Shown: positions 1 through 6,732, counted from the first letter of the stretch. The stretch is 9,345 bases of DNA from Clostridia bacterium (GCA_003246805.1 QKDG01000188.1:1-9345), one strand, 5' to 3'. The notes: generated from the sequence alone by a model not told the origin. Numbers and translations: made by a program.

Positions 1-131
1 GCATCCGATGTCTTGTCCATAAGATTAACAGCTATTACTGTGCCCAGAATAGCGATAATTGCAACAACAACAAGCAACTCAATAAGTGTAAAGCCCTTTG
101 CATTTTTCTTTTTTCTTAAAAACTCTTTCAT
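1..131 (-). CDS. pilA: Type IV prepilin, probable major pilin (5' end only, cut by window edge)
   Basis: Only the first 43 codons plus two bases of the next lie in the window; the gene continues past the left edge. The product is a class III-signal prepilin that is inserted in the membrane, processed by PilD and assembled into the pilus fibre. The leader is short and basic (12 residues before Gly13), the cleavage site is KG^FTLIELL, and Glu is at mature position +5 (residue 18). A continuous hydrophobic stretch follows (about residues 14-36). The ATG at 129-131 is preceded by GGAGGA (138-143) with a six-base spacer. It lies 59 bp downstream of pilT on the same strand. Calling it the major pilin is inference from the classical N-terminus and its place beside pilT; it could be another minor pilin, since the globular domain is not visible. 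That it is a type IV pilin is close to certain. Confidence 0.9.
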   Translation of the reverse strand, partial: MKEFLRKKKNAKGFTLIELLVVVAIIAILGTVIAVNLMDKTSD

Positions 132-190
132 ACTAATTCCTCCAAATTTTATTATTTTAATGCTTTTTTAAAAAGCAAAAAAAGTCAAAG

Positions 191-1252
191 TTATGCGTTT
201 AGCAAGAACTGGTTTAAATCCTTTGAAGAGCTACATCTGTCAAGCGCGTTTTCCAAGGTTATAAAACCGCCTTTTACTAATCTTGCAAGCTCCTGGTCAC
301 GCGACTGCATTCCTAAATTTTTACCAGTTTGTATTGCCGTCGGTATCATATGGACTTTATCATCGCGTATCATTGCTTTTATAGCATCTGTGGCATTCAA
401 AACCTCCATACAAGCTATCCTGCCAGCATTGTCAGCCTTAGGGACGAGCAACTGTGTGCATATACCAACCAATACCGACGCAAGCTGTGTTCGTATCTGC
501 TTTTGCTGAGCCCCAGGAAAAACGTCAATAATACGGTCAATGGTAGTGGCAGCGCTTGATGTGTGAAGGGTTGACAAAACAAGATGCCCGGTTTCAGCCG
601 CTGTTATAGCTGCGTTGATTGTCTCATAGTCACGCATTTCTCCCACAAGAATAACATCTGGGTCTTCACGCAGGGCAGAACGCAAGGCTGATGAAAAATC
701 AGAAACATCTATACCTATTTCACGCTGATTTATCATACACCTTTTATGGTCGTGAACATACTCGATAGGGTCTTCTATCGTAATAATATGTGCGCTTTTT
801 GTCAGATTTATGTGATTAATCATAGCGGCAAGGGTTGTGGATTTTCCCGAACCTGTAGGCCCGGTAACTAAAACCAGTCCCCTTGGCCGCGATGCAAAAT
901 CGGCTAAAATACTCGGCAGCTTAAGCTCCGAAATAGTTGGGATTTCATTTCTCAATAAACGGATAGCAACAGCGGTATGGCCGCTTTGGCGATAAACGTT
1001 TACTCTATGGCGAAAGCCTTTTAAACTGATATAGGTAAAATCAGCGTCTTTCTGGTTTTTGATAAGCTCGCGCGCAATATCATGTGCCATATGATCGCTC
1101 ATCTGTAATATGGCATATTCCATTAGCTCAGGATATTCATTTAGCTTTCTTAAAGCACCAGCTTGTCTGACTATAGGGGGCATTCCTACAGTTAAGTGAA
1201 CATCTGAACAGTCAAGTACCCTTGCGTCATCAAGTATTCTATCAATTTCCAT
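191..1252 (-). CDS. pilT: Twitching motility / pilus retraction ATPase PilT
   Basis: Cytoplasmic hexameric AAA+-like ATPase of the secretion NTPase family that powers pilus depolymerisation and retraction. Its 353 residues match the usual PilT length. The core has a Walker A GPTGSGKS (131-138), an Asp box with E160-D161, a Walker B DPDVILVGEMRD (197-208, catalytic Glu205) and a His box TGHLVLSTLHT (221-231). Unlike PilB it lacks an N-terminal MshEN domain and a tetracysteine zinc site. Its C-terminal helix AIKAMIRD (290-297) corresponds to the AIRNLIRE signature of retraction ATPases, which separates PilT from PilB. The later 'GMQSRDQ' segment matches the PilT C-terminal region. The ATG is preceded by GCGAGG with a five-base spacer, a weaker ribosome site than its neighbours have. 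It follows pilB by 38 bp and precedes a prepilin gene, so the three are probably cotranscribed. Its presence implies retractile, possibly motile, pili. Confidence 0.96.
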   Translation of the reverse strand: MEIDRILDDARVLDCSDVHLTVGMPPIVRQAGALRKLNEYPELMEYAILQMSDHMAHDIARELIKNQKDADFTYISLKGFRHRVNVYRQSGHTAVAIRLLRNEIPTISELKLPSILADFASRPRGLVLVTGPTGSGKSTTLAAMINHINLTKSAHIITIEDPIEYVHDHKRCMINQREIGIDVSDFSSALRSALREDPDVILVGEMRDYETINAAITAAETGHLVLSTLHTSSAATTIDRIIDVFPGAQQKQIRTQLASVLVGICTQLLVPKADNAGRIACMEVLNATDAIKAMIRDDKVHMIPTAIQTGKNLGMQSRDQELARLVKGGFITLENALDRCSSSKDLNQFLLNA

Positions 1253-1290
1253 AAAAACCTCGCTAAATTCATAATTAGTTATGTAGATAA

Positions 1291-2973
1291 TCAGATTGTG
1301 TAGGTTACTCTTATTAATTCATCTATTGAAGTTTTGCCTGAAACTACAAGCTCAGCAATATTATCTCTCAAAAGTTTTGTTCCGTTTTTCGTGGCAAGCT
1401 CTCGAATTTCCTCAACCTTTCCCCCGTGTGAAATTAATGATATAAGCTCAGAATCCGCAAGAATAATCTCGTGGATTGAAGTTCGCCCTGTGTATCCAGT
1501 GTTGTTGCATTCCTTGCACCCGACAGAATCATATATGGTGATTGAGTTTTTTATACCTATAAGTTCGTTGTCAACATCGGTTGTTGCTCTTGCCTTTTTG
1601 CAATGCGGGCAAAGAATCTTAACAAGCCTTTGTGCAACTACTCCAATCAAAGAGGATGCGACCATATATGCAGGGACTCCCATATCTATAAGACGGACAA
1701 TTGTTGATGCAGCATCATTAGTATGCAAGGTTGACAAAACAAGGTGGCCTGTGATAGCGGCCCTGATAGCGATTTCGGCAGTTTCCTGGTCACGCATTTC
1801 ACCAACCATAACAATATCCGGGTCTTGTCTTAAAATTGAACGGAGGGCAGCAGAAAAAGTCATTCCCGCCTTTTGGTTCACCTGGCATTGATTTATTCCC
1901 TCAATATTCTTTTCAACTGGGTCCTCAACCGTTATTACATTAACGTTAGGCTTTGCAACCTCGTTTAATGCAGCATATAAGGTTGTAGTTTTCCCTGAAC
2001 CTGTGGGGCCTGTTACCAATAAAATACCCTGAGGGACCTTGAGCATTCTTGAAAACATCTGGTAATTATATGGGTTCATTCCAAGTTCTTTTATAGTCCT
2101 TAATGTTCCGTCACCCAAAGATAAAATTCGTATTACTATCTTTTCACCATTTACCATAGGTAATGAGGATATACGAAGGTCAACATGGTTACCGTCAATA
2201 GTTTGTGAAAATCCACCGTCCTGCGGTAATCTTTTTTCGGCAATGTTCATATTGCTGATAATTTTATATCGCGTAATCAAAGATGCATGCACAACATTTG
2301 AAACCTGCATCATTTCCGTCATATCGCCGTTTACGCGTATACGAATTTTTGTATTAGTCTTAAATGGCTCTATATGAACATCAGTAGCACCTAACCGATA
2401 CGCATTTTCAATAATCTGTGTTGCAAGCTTTACGATAGGGGCATTTTCAACCTTTTCGCTTGATAAACTACTTTCATCACTGGCTTTTTCTTCTTCAATC
2501 AAAAACTCTTTTTTAACATTTTCAACAACACTATCCATGGCTTCTCTTGAATAAAGCCTGCCGATTGCCCTGATAATATCTGATTTAGCCGCAAGTAATG
2601 GTGTAACTTCCATCCCTGAAATAACCTTAATATCCTCAAAAATATAGAAGTTTATAGGGTCGTTCGTTGCAACCTGCAAATACTTCCCATCAATTCCGAT
2701 AGCTATTACAGTATATTTCCTTGCTATTGCCTCGGGAATTTTCTTTACTACTTCTATTGAAATGGGATAGGTAGAAAGCTGAACATAAGGTACATTCAAT
2801 CTTCCTGCCAGCGCTTTTGCAAAGCTTGTTTCTGTCAAAAAGCCAAGCTCAACTATTACGTCTCCAAAAAGCTTTCCTTTTGATTTTTTTTGAAAACTCA
2901 GCACTTCGTCAAGTTGTTCTATGGTAATTAATTTATTTTCAACAAGGTACTGTCCTATGGGAATATTCCTCAT
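1291..2973 (-). CDS. pilB: Pilus extension ATPase PilB (GspE family)
   Basis: Cytoplasmic hexameric ATPase that powers pilin polymerisation through PilC. The 560-residue protein has an N-terminal MshEN/GspE-N domain (about 1-140), an acidic linker (about 150-178), then the N2 and ATPase domains. Motifs seen are Walker A GPTGSGKT (322-329), Asp box E350-D351, Walker B DPDIVMVGEMRD (384-395, Glu392) and His box TGHLVLSTLHT (408-418). A zinc-type CxxC pair (Cys455/458 and Cys486/489) marks PilB/GspE rather than PilT. The ATG is preceded by AGGAGG (2979-2984) at five bases. The gene is divergent from pilD across an 82-bp gap and leads to pilT. I see no convincing promoter of its own in that gap: there is a TATAAC at 3018-3023 on the minus strand, but no good -35. 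It may therefore depend on read-through from upstream. The MshEN domain departs from the c-di-GMP-binding consensus (see findings). Confidence 0.96.
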   Translation of the reverse strand: MRNIPIGQYLVENKLITIEQLDEVLSFQKKSKGKLFGDVIVELGFLTETSFAKALAGRLNVPYVQLSTYPISIEVVKKIPEAIARKYTVIAIGIDGKYLQVATNDPINFYIFEDIKVISGMEVTPLLAAKSDIIRAIGRLYSREAMDSVVENVKKEFLIEEEKASDESSLSSEKVENAPIVKLATQIIENAYRLGATDVHIEPFKTNTKIRIRVNGDMTEMMQVSNVVHASLITRYKIISNMNIAEKRLPQDGGFSQTIDGNHVDLRISSLPMVNGEKIVIRILSLGDGTLRTIKELGMNPYNYQMFSRMLKVPQGILLVTGPTGSGKTTTLYAALNEVAKPNVNVITVEDPVEKNIEGINQCQVNQKAGMTFSAALRSILRQDPDIVMVGEMRDQETAEIAIRAAITGHLVLSTLHTNDAASTIVRLIDMGVPAYMVASSLIGVVAQRLVKILCPHCKKARATTDVDNELIGIKNSITIYDSVGCKECNNTGYTGRTSIHEIILADSELISLISHGGKVEEIRELATKNGTKLLRDNIAELVVSGKTSIDELIRVTYTI

Positions 2974-2996
2974 TTTAACCTCCTGATTGATATTTG

Positions 2997-3025
2997 TTGT
3001 ATTATTCCAAAAAATATGTTATAGT
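2997..3025 (+). promoter_or_regulatory. Candidate sigma-A-type promoter for pilD
   Basis: A -35-like TTGTAT (2997-3002) is followed, after a 17-base spacer, by a -10-like TATAGT (3020-3025). The -10 is preceded by TG plus one base (3017-3019), an extended -10 arrangement common in Gram-positive promoters. Transcription would begin near 3032, leaving a leader of about 25 bases that holds the AGGAG ribosome site. This is a match by eye only, but its position, spacing and orientation fit the only plus-strand gene in the window. Confidence 0.55.
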
Positions 3026-3042
3026 AATACCTATAATTATTT

Positions 3043-3047
3043 AGGAG
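3043..3047 (+). promoter_or_regulatory. Ribosome binding site fixing the pilD start
   Basis: AGGAG lies eight bases before the ATG at 3056. The reading frame is open upstream to a TTG at 2987, but that codon has no ribosome site and lies upstream of the candidate promoter, so the ATG at 3056 is the start. Confidence 0.8.
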
Positions 3048-3055
3048 AACGAATT

Positions 3056-3811
3056 ATGCAGCTTTTAATCTATACTATGGCAGGTGTTTTAGGCATTGTA
3101 GTCGGCAGCTTTTTGAATGTATGCATTTATAGGCTTCCGCGAGAGGAATCTGTGGTTATAAAACCATCACACTGCACAAGTTGTGGGGTGAAAATCAAAA
3201 GATATGACTTGATACCAATTCTTAGCTATATATTTCTAAAAGGCAAATGCCGGAATTGCAAAGCCACAATCTCTTTACGATATCCTTTTATTGAATTGCT
3301 AAATGGCTTGTTATGGATTTATAGTTATTATTCTTTTGGTTTGAGTGTTAAAACAATACTGGTATCTCTTATGTTCTCTTCTCTCATTATTGTAGCATAT
3401 ATGGACTGGGATACGCAACTAATTAACATAAATAATGTCAATTTTATTCTACTTCTTGCTGTTTTCAACATTATTTTTGTTCACGAAGAAAAATTGTGGA
3501 GCTATTTGATAGGAAGTGCTATTGTCAGTATTCCATTTTTATTAATACATATCTTTTCAAAAGGAAAAGCTATGGGATTTGGTGATGTTTATCTGATGTT
3601 TGCAGCAGGGCTTTTTTTGGGGCTCGAAGCAACAGCTACTGCAATAATGATTGCCCTTGTTTTAGGCTCATTTTGTGGGATTTTAATCAAGCACGTTACT
3701 AAATCAAGCAGATTTGCTTTTGGTCCTTTTCTTTCAATCGGAATAGGCATTGCAGCTGTTTATGGCAACAATATCTTTAACTGGTATTTAAATCTTATCA
3801 GGATAAACTGA
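3056..3811 (+). CDS. pilD: Prepilin leader peptidase / N-methyltransferase PilD
   Basis: Polytopic membrane aspartyl protease that cuts prepilin leaders after Gly and typically methylates the new N-terminus. The 251-residue protein begins with the family signature GSFLNVCIYRLP (17-28). Next comes a cytoplasmic zinc domain with two CxxC pairs (Cys40/43 and Cys65/68), usually associated with the methyltransferase-bearing form. The catalytic aspartates are probably Asp117 (MDWD) and Asp177 in GFGD (174-177); FGPFLSIG (222-229) is also conserved. Hydrophobic segments run through the rest of the protein. One oddity: the usual 'IP(D/N)' after the first catalytic Asp reads as an Asn-rich ININ here. 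It is the only plus-strand gene and interrupts the minus-strand pilus cluster. Its TGA (3809-3811) directly abuts the stop codon of the convergent pilin gene, with no intergenic base between them. All the prepilins in this window are its likely substrates. Confidence 0.95.
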   Translation: MQLLIYTMAGVLGIVVGSFLNVCIYRLPREESVVIKPSHCTSCGVKIKRYDLIPILSYIFLKGKCRNCKATISLRYPFIELLNGLLWIYSYYSFGLSVKTILVSLMFSSLIIVAYMDWDTQLININNVNFILLLAVFNIIFVHEEKLWSYLIGSAIVSIPFLLIHIFSKGKAMGFGDVYLMFAAGLFLGLEATATAIMIALVLGSFCGILIKHVTKSSRFAFGPFLSIGIGIAAVYGNNIFNWYLNLIRIN

Positions 3812-4453
3812 TTAATTGATATTGTATAATATATAAGTATTCTTGCCCGCTGGTCTTATTGTTAAACCTGGCGGGTTTGTTATTGTAGCCGAAGCATCAA
3901 TAACTGTTACAGGTGTGCTGTTTAATTCGAGATTTTTCAAGTTAATTGTGCTTGAACTGCTGAATACATCTGTCGGGTTATTATACTTATCCTTATTATA
4001 AACATCAATACTAGTTATAATATTATAACCACTCACTGCTATGTCAATATCGTAAAAGAATTTGAAATAACCATTTTCACCATAGGCTAGCTTTTCAGAA
4101 TCGCTAAGCTTTTCTTTTTTATATATTCGCCCGTTTACAGTAGCACCGTCATATACAACATTGTTATTGTTAATACAAATTACTGAATAATTTGAATACT
4201 GAGAAGTATATCCAGGATAATCAGAGGAGTTGTTTATGATAATAATATCATCTGAATACCTTATGCTTTCTTCAATATAGTATATAAAGGAACGTGAAAT
4301 TTGCTGTTGCTGTTGTATTCTTTTCGTATCGTTAAACAGATTGAAAACCGGAGGAATAATAGAAACAACAGCCGATAGCAACAAAGTAGATATAGCAATT
4401 ACCAAAAGTAGCTCAAGCAAAGTAAAGCCTTTTATATTGTGATATTTTTTCAT
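3812..4453 (-). CDS. Minor prepilin, PilW/PilU-like (GspJ-type position)
   Basis: A 213-residue type IV prepilin with a nine-residue basic leader, cleavage site KG^FTLLE, Glu at +5 and a hydrophobic helix (about residues 10-33). The rest is a globular domain that I cannot assign to a family by eye, with a run of five glutamines (alternating CAA/CAG) just after the helix and many Asn, Ser and Tyr residues. I chose the ATG at 4451-4453 because GAGGTG (4460-4465) lies six bases upstream. A GTG at 4460-4462 in the same frame overlaps that ribosome site and is not a likely start. It is the last gene of the minus-strand block and its stop (3812-3814) abuts the pilD stop. Its size and its place beside a PilV-like pilin and a GspK/PilX-like pilin suggest it belongs to the minor-pilin initiation or tip complex. 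The prepilin call is secure; the subtype is inferred. Confidence 0.88.
   Translation of the reverse strand: MKKYHNIKGFTLLELLLVIAISTLLLSAVVSIIPPVFNLFNDTKRIQQQQQISRSFIYYIEESIRYSDDIIIINNSSDYPGYTSQYSNYSVICINNNNVVYDGATVNGRIYKKEKLSDSEKLAYGENGYFKFFYDIDIAVSGYNIITSIDVYNKDKYNNPTDVFSSSSTINLKNLELNSTPVTVIDASATITNPPGLTIRPAGKNTYILYNIN
3846..3882 (+). terminator. Candidate intrinsic terminator of pilD, inside the convergent pilin gene
   Basis: On the plus strand, CCCGCTGG (3846-3853) can pair with CTGGCGGG (3868-3875). This gives an eight-base-pair stem with two G-U wobbles and a 14-base loop, followed by TTTGTTATT. It sits 35 bases past the pilD stop, within the 3' coding end of the opposite-strand minor pilin. 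The hairpin read on the minus strand is followed by an A-rich sequence, so it would act in one direction only. The U-tract is interrupted, which lowers confidence. Confidence 0.4.
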
Positions 4454-4459
4454 CTGCTT

Positions 4460-4465
4460 CACCTC
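4460..4465 (-). promoter_or_regulatory. Ribosome binding site fixing the PilW/PilU-like start
   Basis: GAGGTG six bases before the ATG at 4453. It contains an in-frame GTG that would otherwise look like an earlier start. Confidence 0.65.
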
Positions 4466-4479
4466 AAAAAGCTGAAATT

Positions 4480-4800
4480 TTATTCATAAAATTTTATGTG
4501 AACATTCTCATCAGTTGCTCCGCCTTCCCACTTGTCAACCTCTAAATCTATTGATTCACCGGTAGATGGAAAATTGAATGTAATAATGTCGCTACTGTTG
4601 CTTGTCGCATTTGTTTTATCATCCAATTCTATTGCATCGCCTTGTAACTGGAGCTCGTCATTTATCTCATGATTTTTGATATTTATCTTTATAACAGTAG
4701 CAAACATTACTGCCAGCACCATAGAAAGAATTGTGAATACTGCCAGCGCTACCAGGACTTCAATAAGCGTGAAGCCTTTAAAACTCTTCTTGTTCTTCAT
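4480..4800 (-). CDS. Small minor prepilin, PilV-like (GspI-type)
   Basis: A short prepilin of 106 residues with a nine-residue leader, cleavage site KG^FTLIEVL and Glu at +5. Its hydrophobic helix starts FTLIEVLVALAVF, the N-terminal pattern typical of PilV/GspI minor pilins. The globular part has only about 70 residues, is acidic and ends in HIKFYE, so this is a very small pilin. I prefer the ATG at 4798-4800: AGGAGG (4807-4812) lies six bases before it. An in-frame ATG at 4804-4806 touches the ribosome site directly and would be too close. The AGGAGG begins immediately after the stop of the upstream gene, so translation of the two is probably coupled. It is likely part of a minor-pilin tip or priming complex with the genes on either side. 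Confidence 0.88.
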   Translation of the reverse strand: MKNKKSFKGFTLIEVLVALAVFTILSMVLAVMFATVIKINIKNHEINDELQLQGDAIELDDKTNATSNSSDIITFNFPSTGESIDLEVDKWEGGATDENVHIKFYE

Positions 4801-4806
4801 AGCCAT

Positions 4807-4812
4807 CCTCCT
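4807..4812 (-). promoter_or_regulatory. Ribosome binding site fixing the PilV-like start
   Basis: AGGAGG follows the upstream TAA (4813-4815) without a gap and precedes the preferred ATG (4798-4800) by six bases. An earlier ATG (4804-4806) would have zero spacing. Confidence 0.75.
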
Positions 4813-6717
4813 TTAGGAGTTCCTCGAATAGCCATCGATACTCCATGAGCTTGAACCACCACTAACATCGCCACCTGGTGCTTGTGGTAAGCCCTGAACC
4901 TGCGGCATTATAAAAGCTATACCACTGCTGTTTGAAAAACTACAATTATCTACTACTACCGCACCAATAAGGCAAATATCATCTACAGTTGAAACGTTTA
5001 CACCATCCAGAGAATATATAATTCTAAATGTGCCGCCGTTCGCTGCGTTAAAGGATGAGTCTGGTCCATATACATACCCCTCGATTGATGAACCACCTGA
5101 TAATGAAATACTGCTGTTTTTGCCCATAAGCCAATAAACATTACCGCTCTTTGTAAGCTGTTTTGAGGTATCCTTATAGTTGCCAAGATAAAATGTGCTG
5201 CTGTTATTAATATTCTCAAGCGTTTTCTCAGTTACAACAACCGAGCCGTTACTGAATGAGAGCGATTTATACTGCGGAACATAAAAATATACTGGAGTAT
5301 CCGGATATGCAGGGTCTCTCTGAATAATAATATTTGATTTGCCGATGCTGTTAACATCAAGCTGCAACCATATTGCCTTATCCTTAACCTTTACAATATA
5401 ATCTTTATTCCAAATCGAACCTGTAATTCTTCCGCTCTTGTCAAATGTGCTTACACTGGAAGCATTGTATATCAAGCCATTATTTATTGCATTAAAATCA
5501 ACAAAATCCTCTGCGTCCCCTTCAAATGGTGAAAACACGACATCTGGTGCTTTTATATCTGGTTTTTCAGGGATTGACAGCTTTGCTCTGTCCCTATCCT
5601 CCTGCCATTGCCATTTGCTTTGATAAGACGGCGCACCATAGCCTGTTATACTGTTTGGGGAATAAATATTTCCACCTATAATTGCCGAAGTGGTTGATGC
5701 CACAAAGTTGTTACAATATACCGAGCCAGTTATCTGGACTGTATTAGTTAATGTTACTTTGCCTGAAACATATAGATTACCTGCAATTTTTACACTGTTT
5801 GTCATATTCAAATCGCCGTCAATATATACATCACCATATATAACTGGGGAATTGTTAATATTGATAGCCTGTGTTGCCCCAGCAGTTTTATAAACATATA
5901 CATCAGAATATAAAGTTACACTATTTGAAATACTTATGCCATTTGTATAAATATTAATCTTCTTGCTTGGTGAGCCAATAGTAACACTATTAGGGACAGC
6001 TATCTCTCCCCCACAGTTTATGTATGCATTTGTGACACTGCTGTCGGCTATTAGAGAAATAGAATTTGCCATACCAATATTCCCTGTTGCCACAACGCTG
6101 AATTCATTGTTATTTGTGCCTTGCGAAATAGATGCACTGTTTGACAAGTACAAATCGCCATTTACATATACAGGGGATGTAACCTGCGAACTGTTCGGCA
6201 TACTCGCATTTTGATTGGAAATAACACCACCAGTTGTAAAAAAGGAATTTGAAACATTTGTGTTTCCGTATGAAGTGATTGAAACATCAAAACGTGGAAC
6301 GCTTGTACTTACTGAAGGGGTGCCTAAAATCATAACTGATGATGTAGCAGTAGCACTGTTATAATAAGTTTTAGCAGTAATTGTAACAATGTCGGTTGAA
6401 TTTTTTGTAATAGTAATACGGCAGTTCCCCATGCCATCAATATATTTTTCATCGCTTTCTATCGATGTGCCTACAGCGATTGAATTTATAAGATTAGTAA
6501 TATTATTATTAACAGAAATATTGCTGACGAACGAATTGACAGCTGATTGCGCTGAATACTGAGCCTGTTGCCTAAAAACCTCGTTCGTTGTTTGTTCATG
6601 TGCAGTTGAAGCAATAGTAATCGCAACCGAAACAAAAATCAGCATCAGGGATAGTATACCCACAACAGTAACCAGAACAGAACCAGATTGATTTTTATTT
6701 TTTAAAAAAATGTTCAC
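4813..6717 (-). CDS. Large PilX/GspK-like minor pilin with Asn-Ser solenoid repeat
   Basis: A 634-residue protein, several times the length of ordinary PilX pilins. It has a 12-residue basic leader, a prepilin-like site QSG^SVLVTVVG and a hydrophobic helix (about 13-38). Mature position +5 is Thr rather than Glu, as expected for GspK/PilX-type tip subunits, which lack Glu5. An Ala/Gln/Ser-rich helix (FRQQAQYSAQSAVNSF) then resembles PilX N-terminal regions. Residues about 170-360 form a repeat of 'NS-V-x-I ... G-x-hY' coils, probably a beta-solenoid. A Trp-rich linker (about 367-376) and a C-terminal part with GYVYGPDSSF and LIGAVVVDNCSF follow, resembling the polymer-forming domains of clostridial PilX-like proteins. 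Start: GTG at 6715-6717, because AGAGGAG (6726-6732) lies eight bases before it. An in-frame ATG at 6733-6735 overlaps the pilO stop but has no ribosome site. The likely role is a pilus tip or initiation subunit and possible adhesin; adhesion is inference. Confidence 0.82.
   Translation of the reverse strand: MNIFLKNKNQSGSVLVTVVGILSLMLIFVSVAITIASTAHEQTTNEVFRQQAQYSAQSAVNSFVSNISVNNNITNLINSIAVGTSIESDEKYIDGMGNCRITITKNSTDIVTITAKTYYNSATATSSVMILGTPSVSTSVPRFDVSITSYGNTNVSNSFFTTGGVISNQNASMPNSSQVTSPVYVNGDLYLSNSASISQGTNNNEFSVVATGNIGMANSISLIADSSVTNAYINCGGEIAVPNSVTIGSPSKKINIYTNGISISNSVTLYSDVYVYKTAGATQAININNSPVIYGDVYIDGDLNMTNSVKIAGNLYVSGKVTLTNTVQITGSVYCNNFVASTTSAIIGGNIYSPNSITGYGAPSYQSKWQWQEDRDRAKLSIPEKPDIKAPDVVFSPFEGDAEDFVDFNAINNGLIYNASSVSTFDKSGRITGSIWNKDYIVKVKDKAIWLQLDVNSIGKSNIIIQRDPAYPDTPVYFYVPQYKSLSFSNGSVVVTEKTLENINNSSTFYLGNYKDTSKQLTKSGNVYWLMGKNSSISLSGGSSIEGYVYGPDSSFNAANGGTFRIIYSLDGVNVSTVDDICLIGAVVVDNCSFSNSSGIAFIMPQVQGLPQAPGGDVSGGSSSWSIDGYSRNS
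5641..6204 (-). repeat. Protein-level solenoid repeat region in the large minor pilin
   Basis: The encoded protein repeats an Asn-Ser (or Asn-Thr/Thr-Ser) turn flanked by alternating hydrophobic residues. The turns fall at residues 175, 193, 218, 243, 265, 289, 307, 325, about 343 and 355 (GTG numbering), so spacing is 18 to 25. Three consecutive intervals, from 289 to 343, are 18. Between turns a G-[DNS]-[hydrophobic]-Y strand recurs, for example GDVYIDG, GNLYVSG, GSVYCNN and GGNIYSP. The DNA itself is not a tandem repeat, which points to old duplication or structural constraint rather than a recent expansion. Confidence 0.75.
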
Positions 6718-6725
6718 TATTGCCA

Positions 6726-6732
6726 CTCCTCT
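6726..6732 (-). promoter_or_regulatory. Ribosome binding site fixing the large minor pilin start (GTG)
   Basis: AGAGGAG lies eight bases before GTG 6715-6717. It is inside the reading frame that opens at the ATG at 6733-6735. Start-up at that ATG could only come from coupling to the overlapping pilO stop (TAATG). Confidence 0.65.

Noticed and set aside
162..176. Inverted repeat GCTTTTTTAAAAAGC as a terminator between pilT and pilA
   Set aside because: The stem is almost all A-T with a tiny loop and, in the direction of transcription, is followed by ATTAAAATAAT rather than a T-run.
132..190. A promoter for pilA from TTGACT (183-188, minus) and TAAAAT (154-159, minus)
   Set aside because: The hexamers are 23 bases apart, too wide for a normal sigma-A promoter, and no better pair is visible in this AT-rich gap. 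A pilA promoter inside pilT cannot be excluded.
132..190. A c-di-GMP riboswitch upstream of pilA, as found in C. difficile
   Set aside because: Only 59 bp separate pilT from the pilin gene and no structured conserved leader is visible; the space is too short for such an aptamer and its expression platform.
1334..1891. A 185-residue plus-strand reading frame opposite pilB
   Set aside because: It lies wholly inside pilB with no ribosome site or recognisable domain; it is the antisense shadow of the conserved ATPase region. The other plus-strand frames within 329-559, 5438-6214, 6932-7129 and 8754-8975 are rejected for the same reason.
2987..3055. An upstream TTG start that would lengthen pilD by 23 residues
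   Set aside because: The added residues do not resemble the family N-terminus, the TTG has no ribosome site, and it lies upstream of the candidate promoter. ATG 3056 has AGGAG at eight bases and gives a standard PilD start.
5641..6204. A CRISPR array or DNA tandem repeat
   Set aside because: The periodicity is in the protein only; the DNA units differ in length and sequence and the reading frame is continuous.
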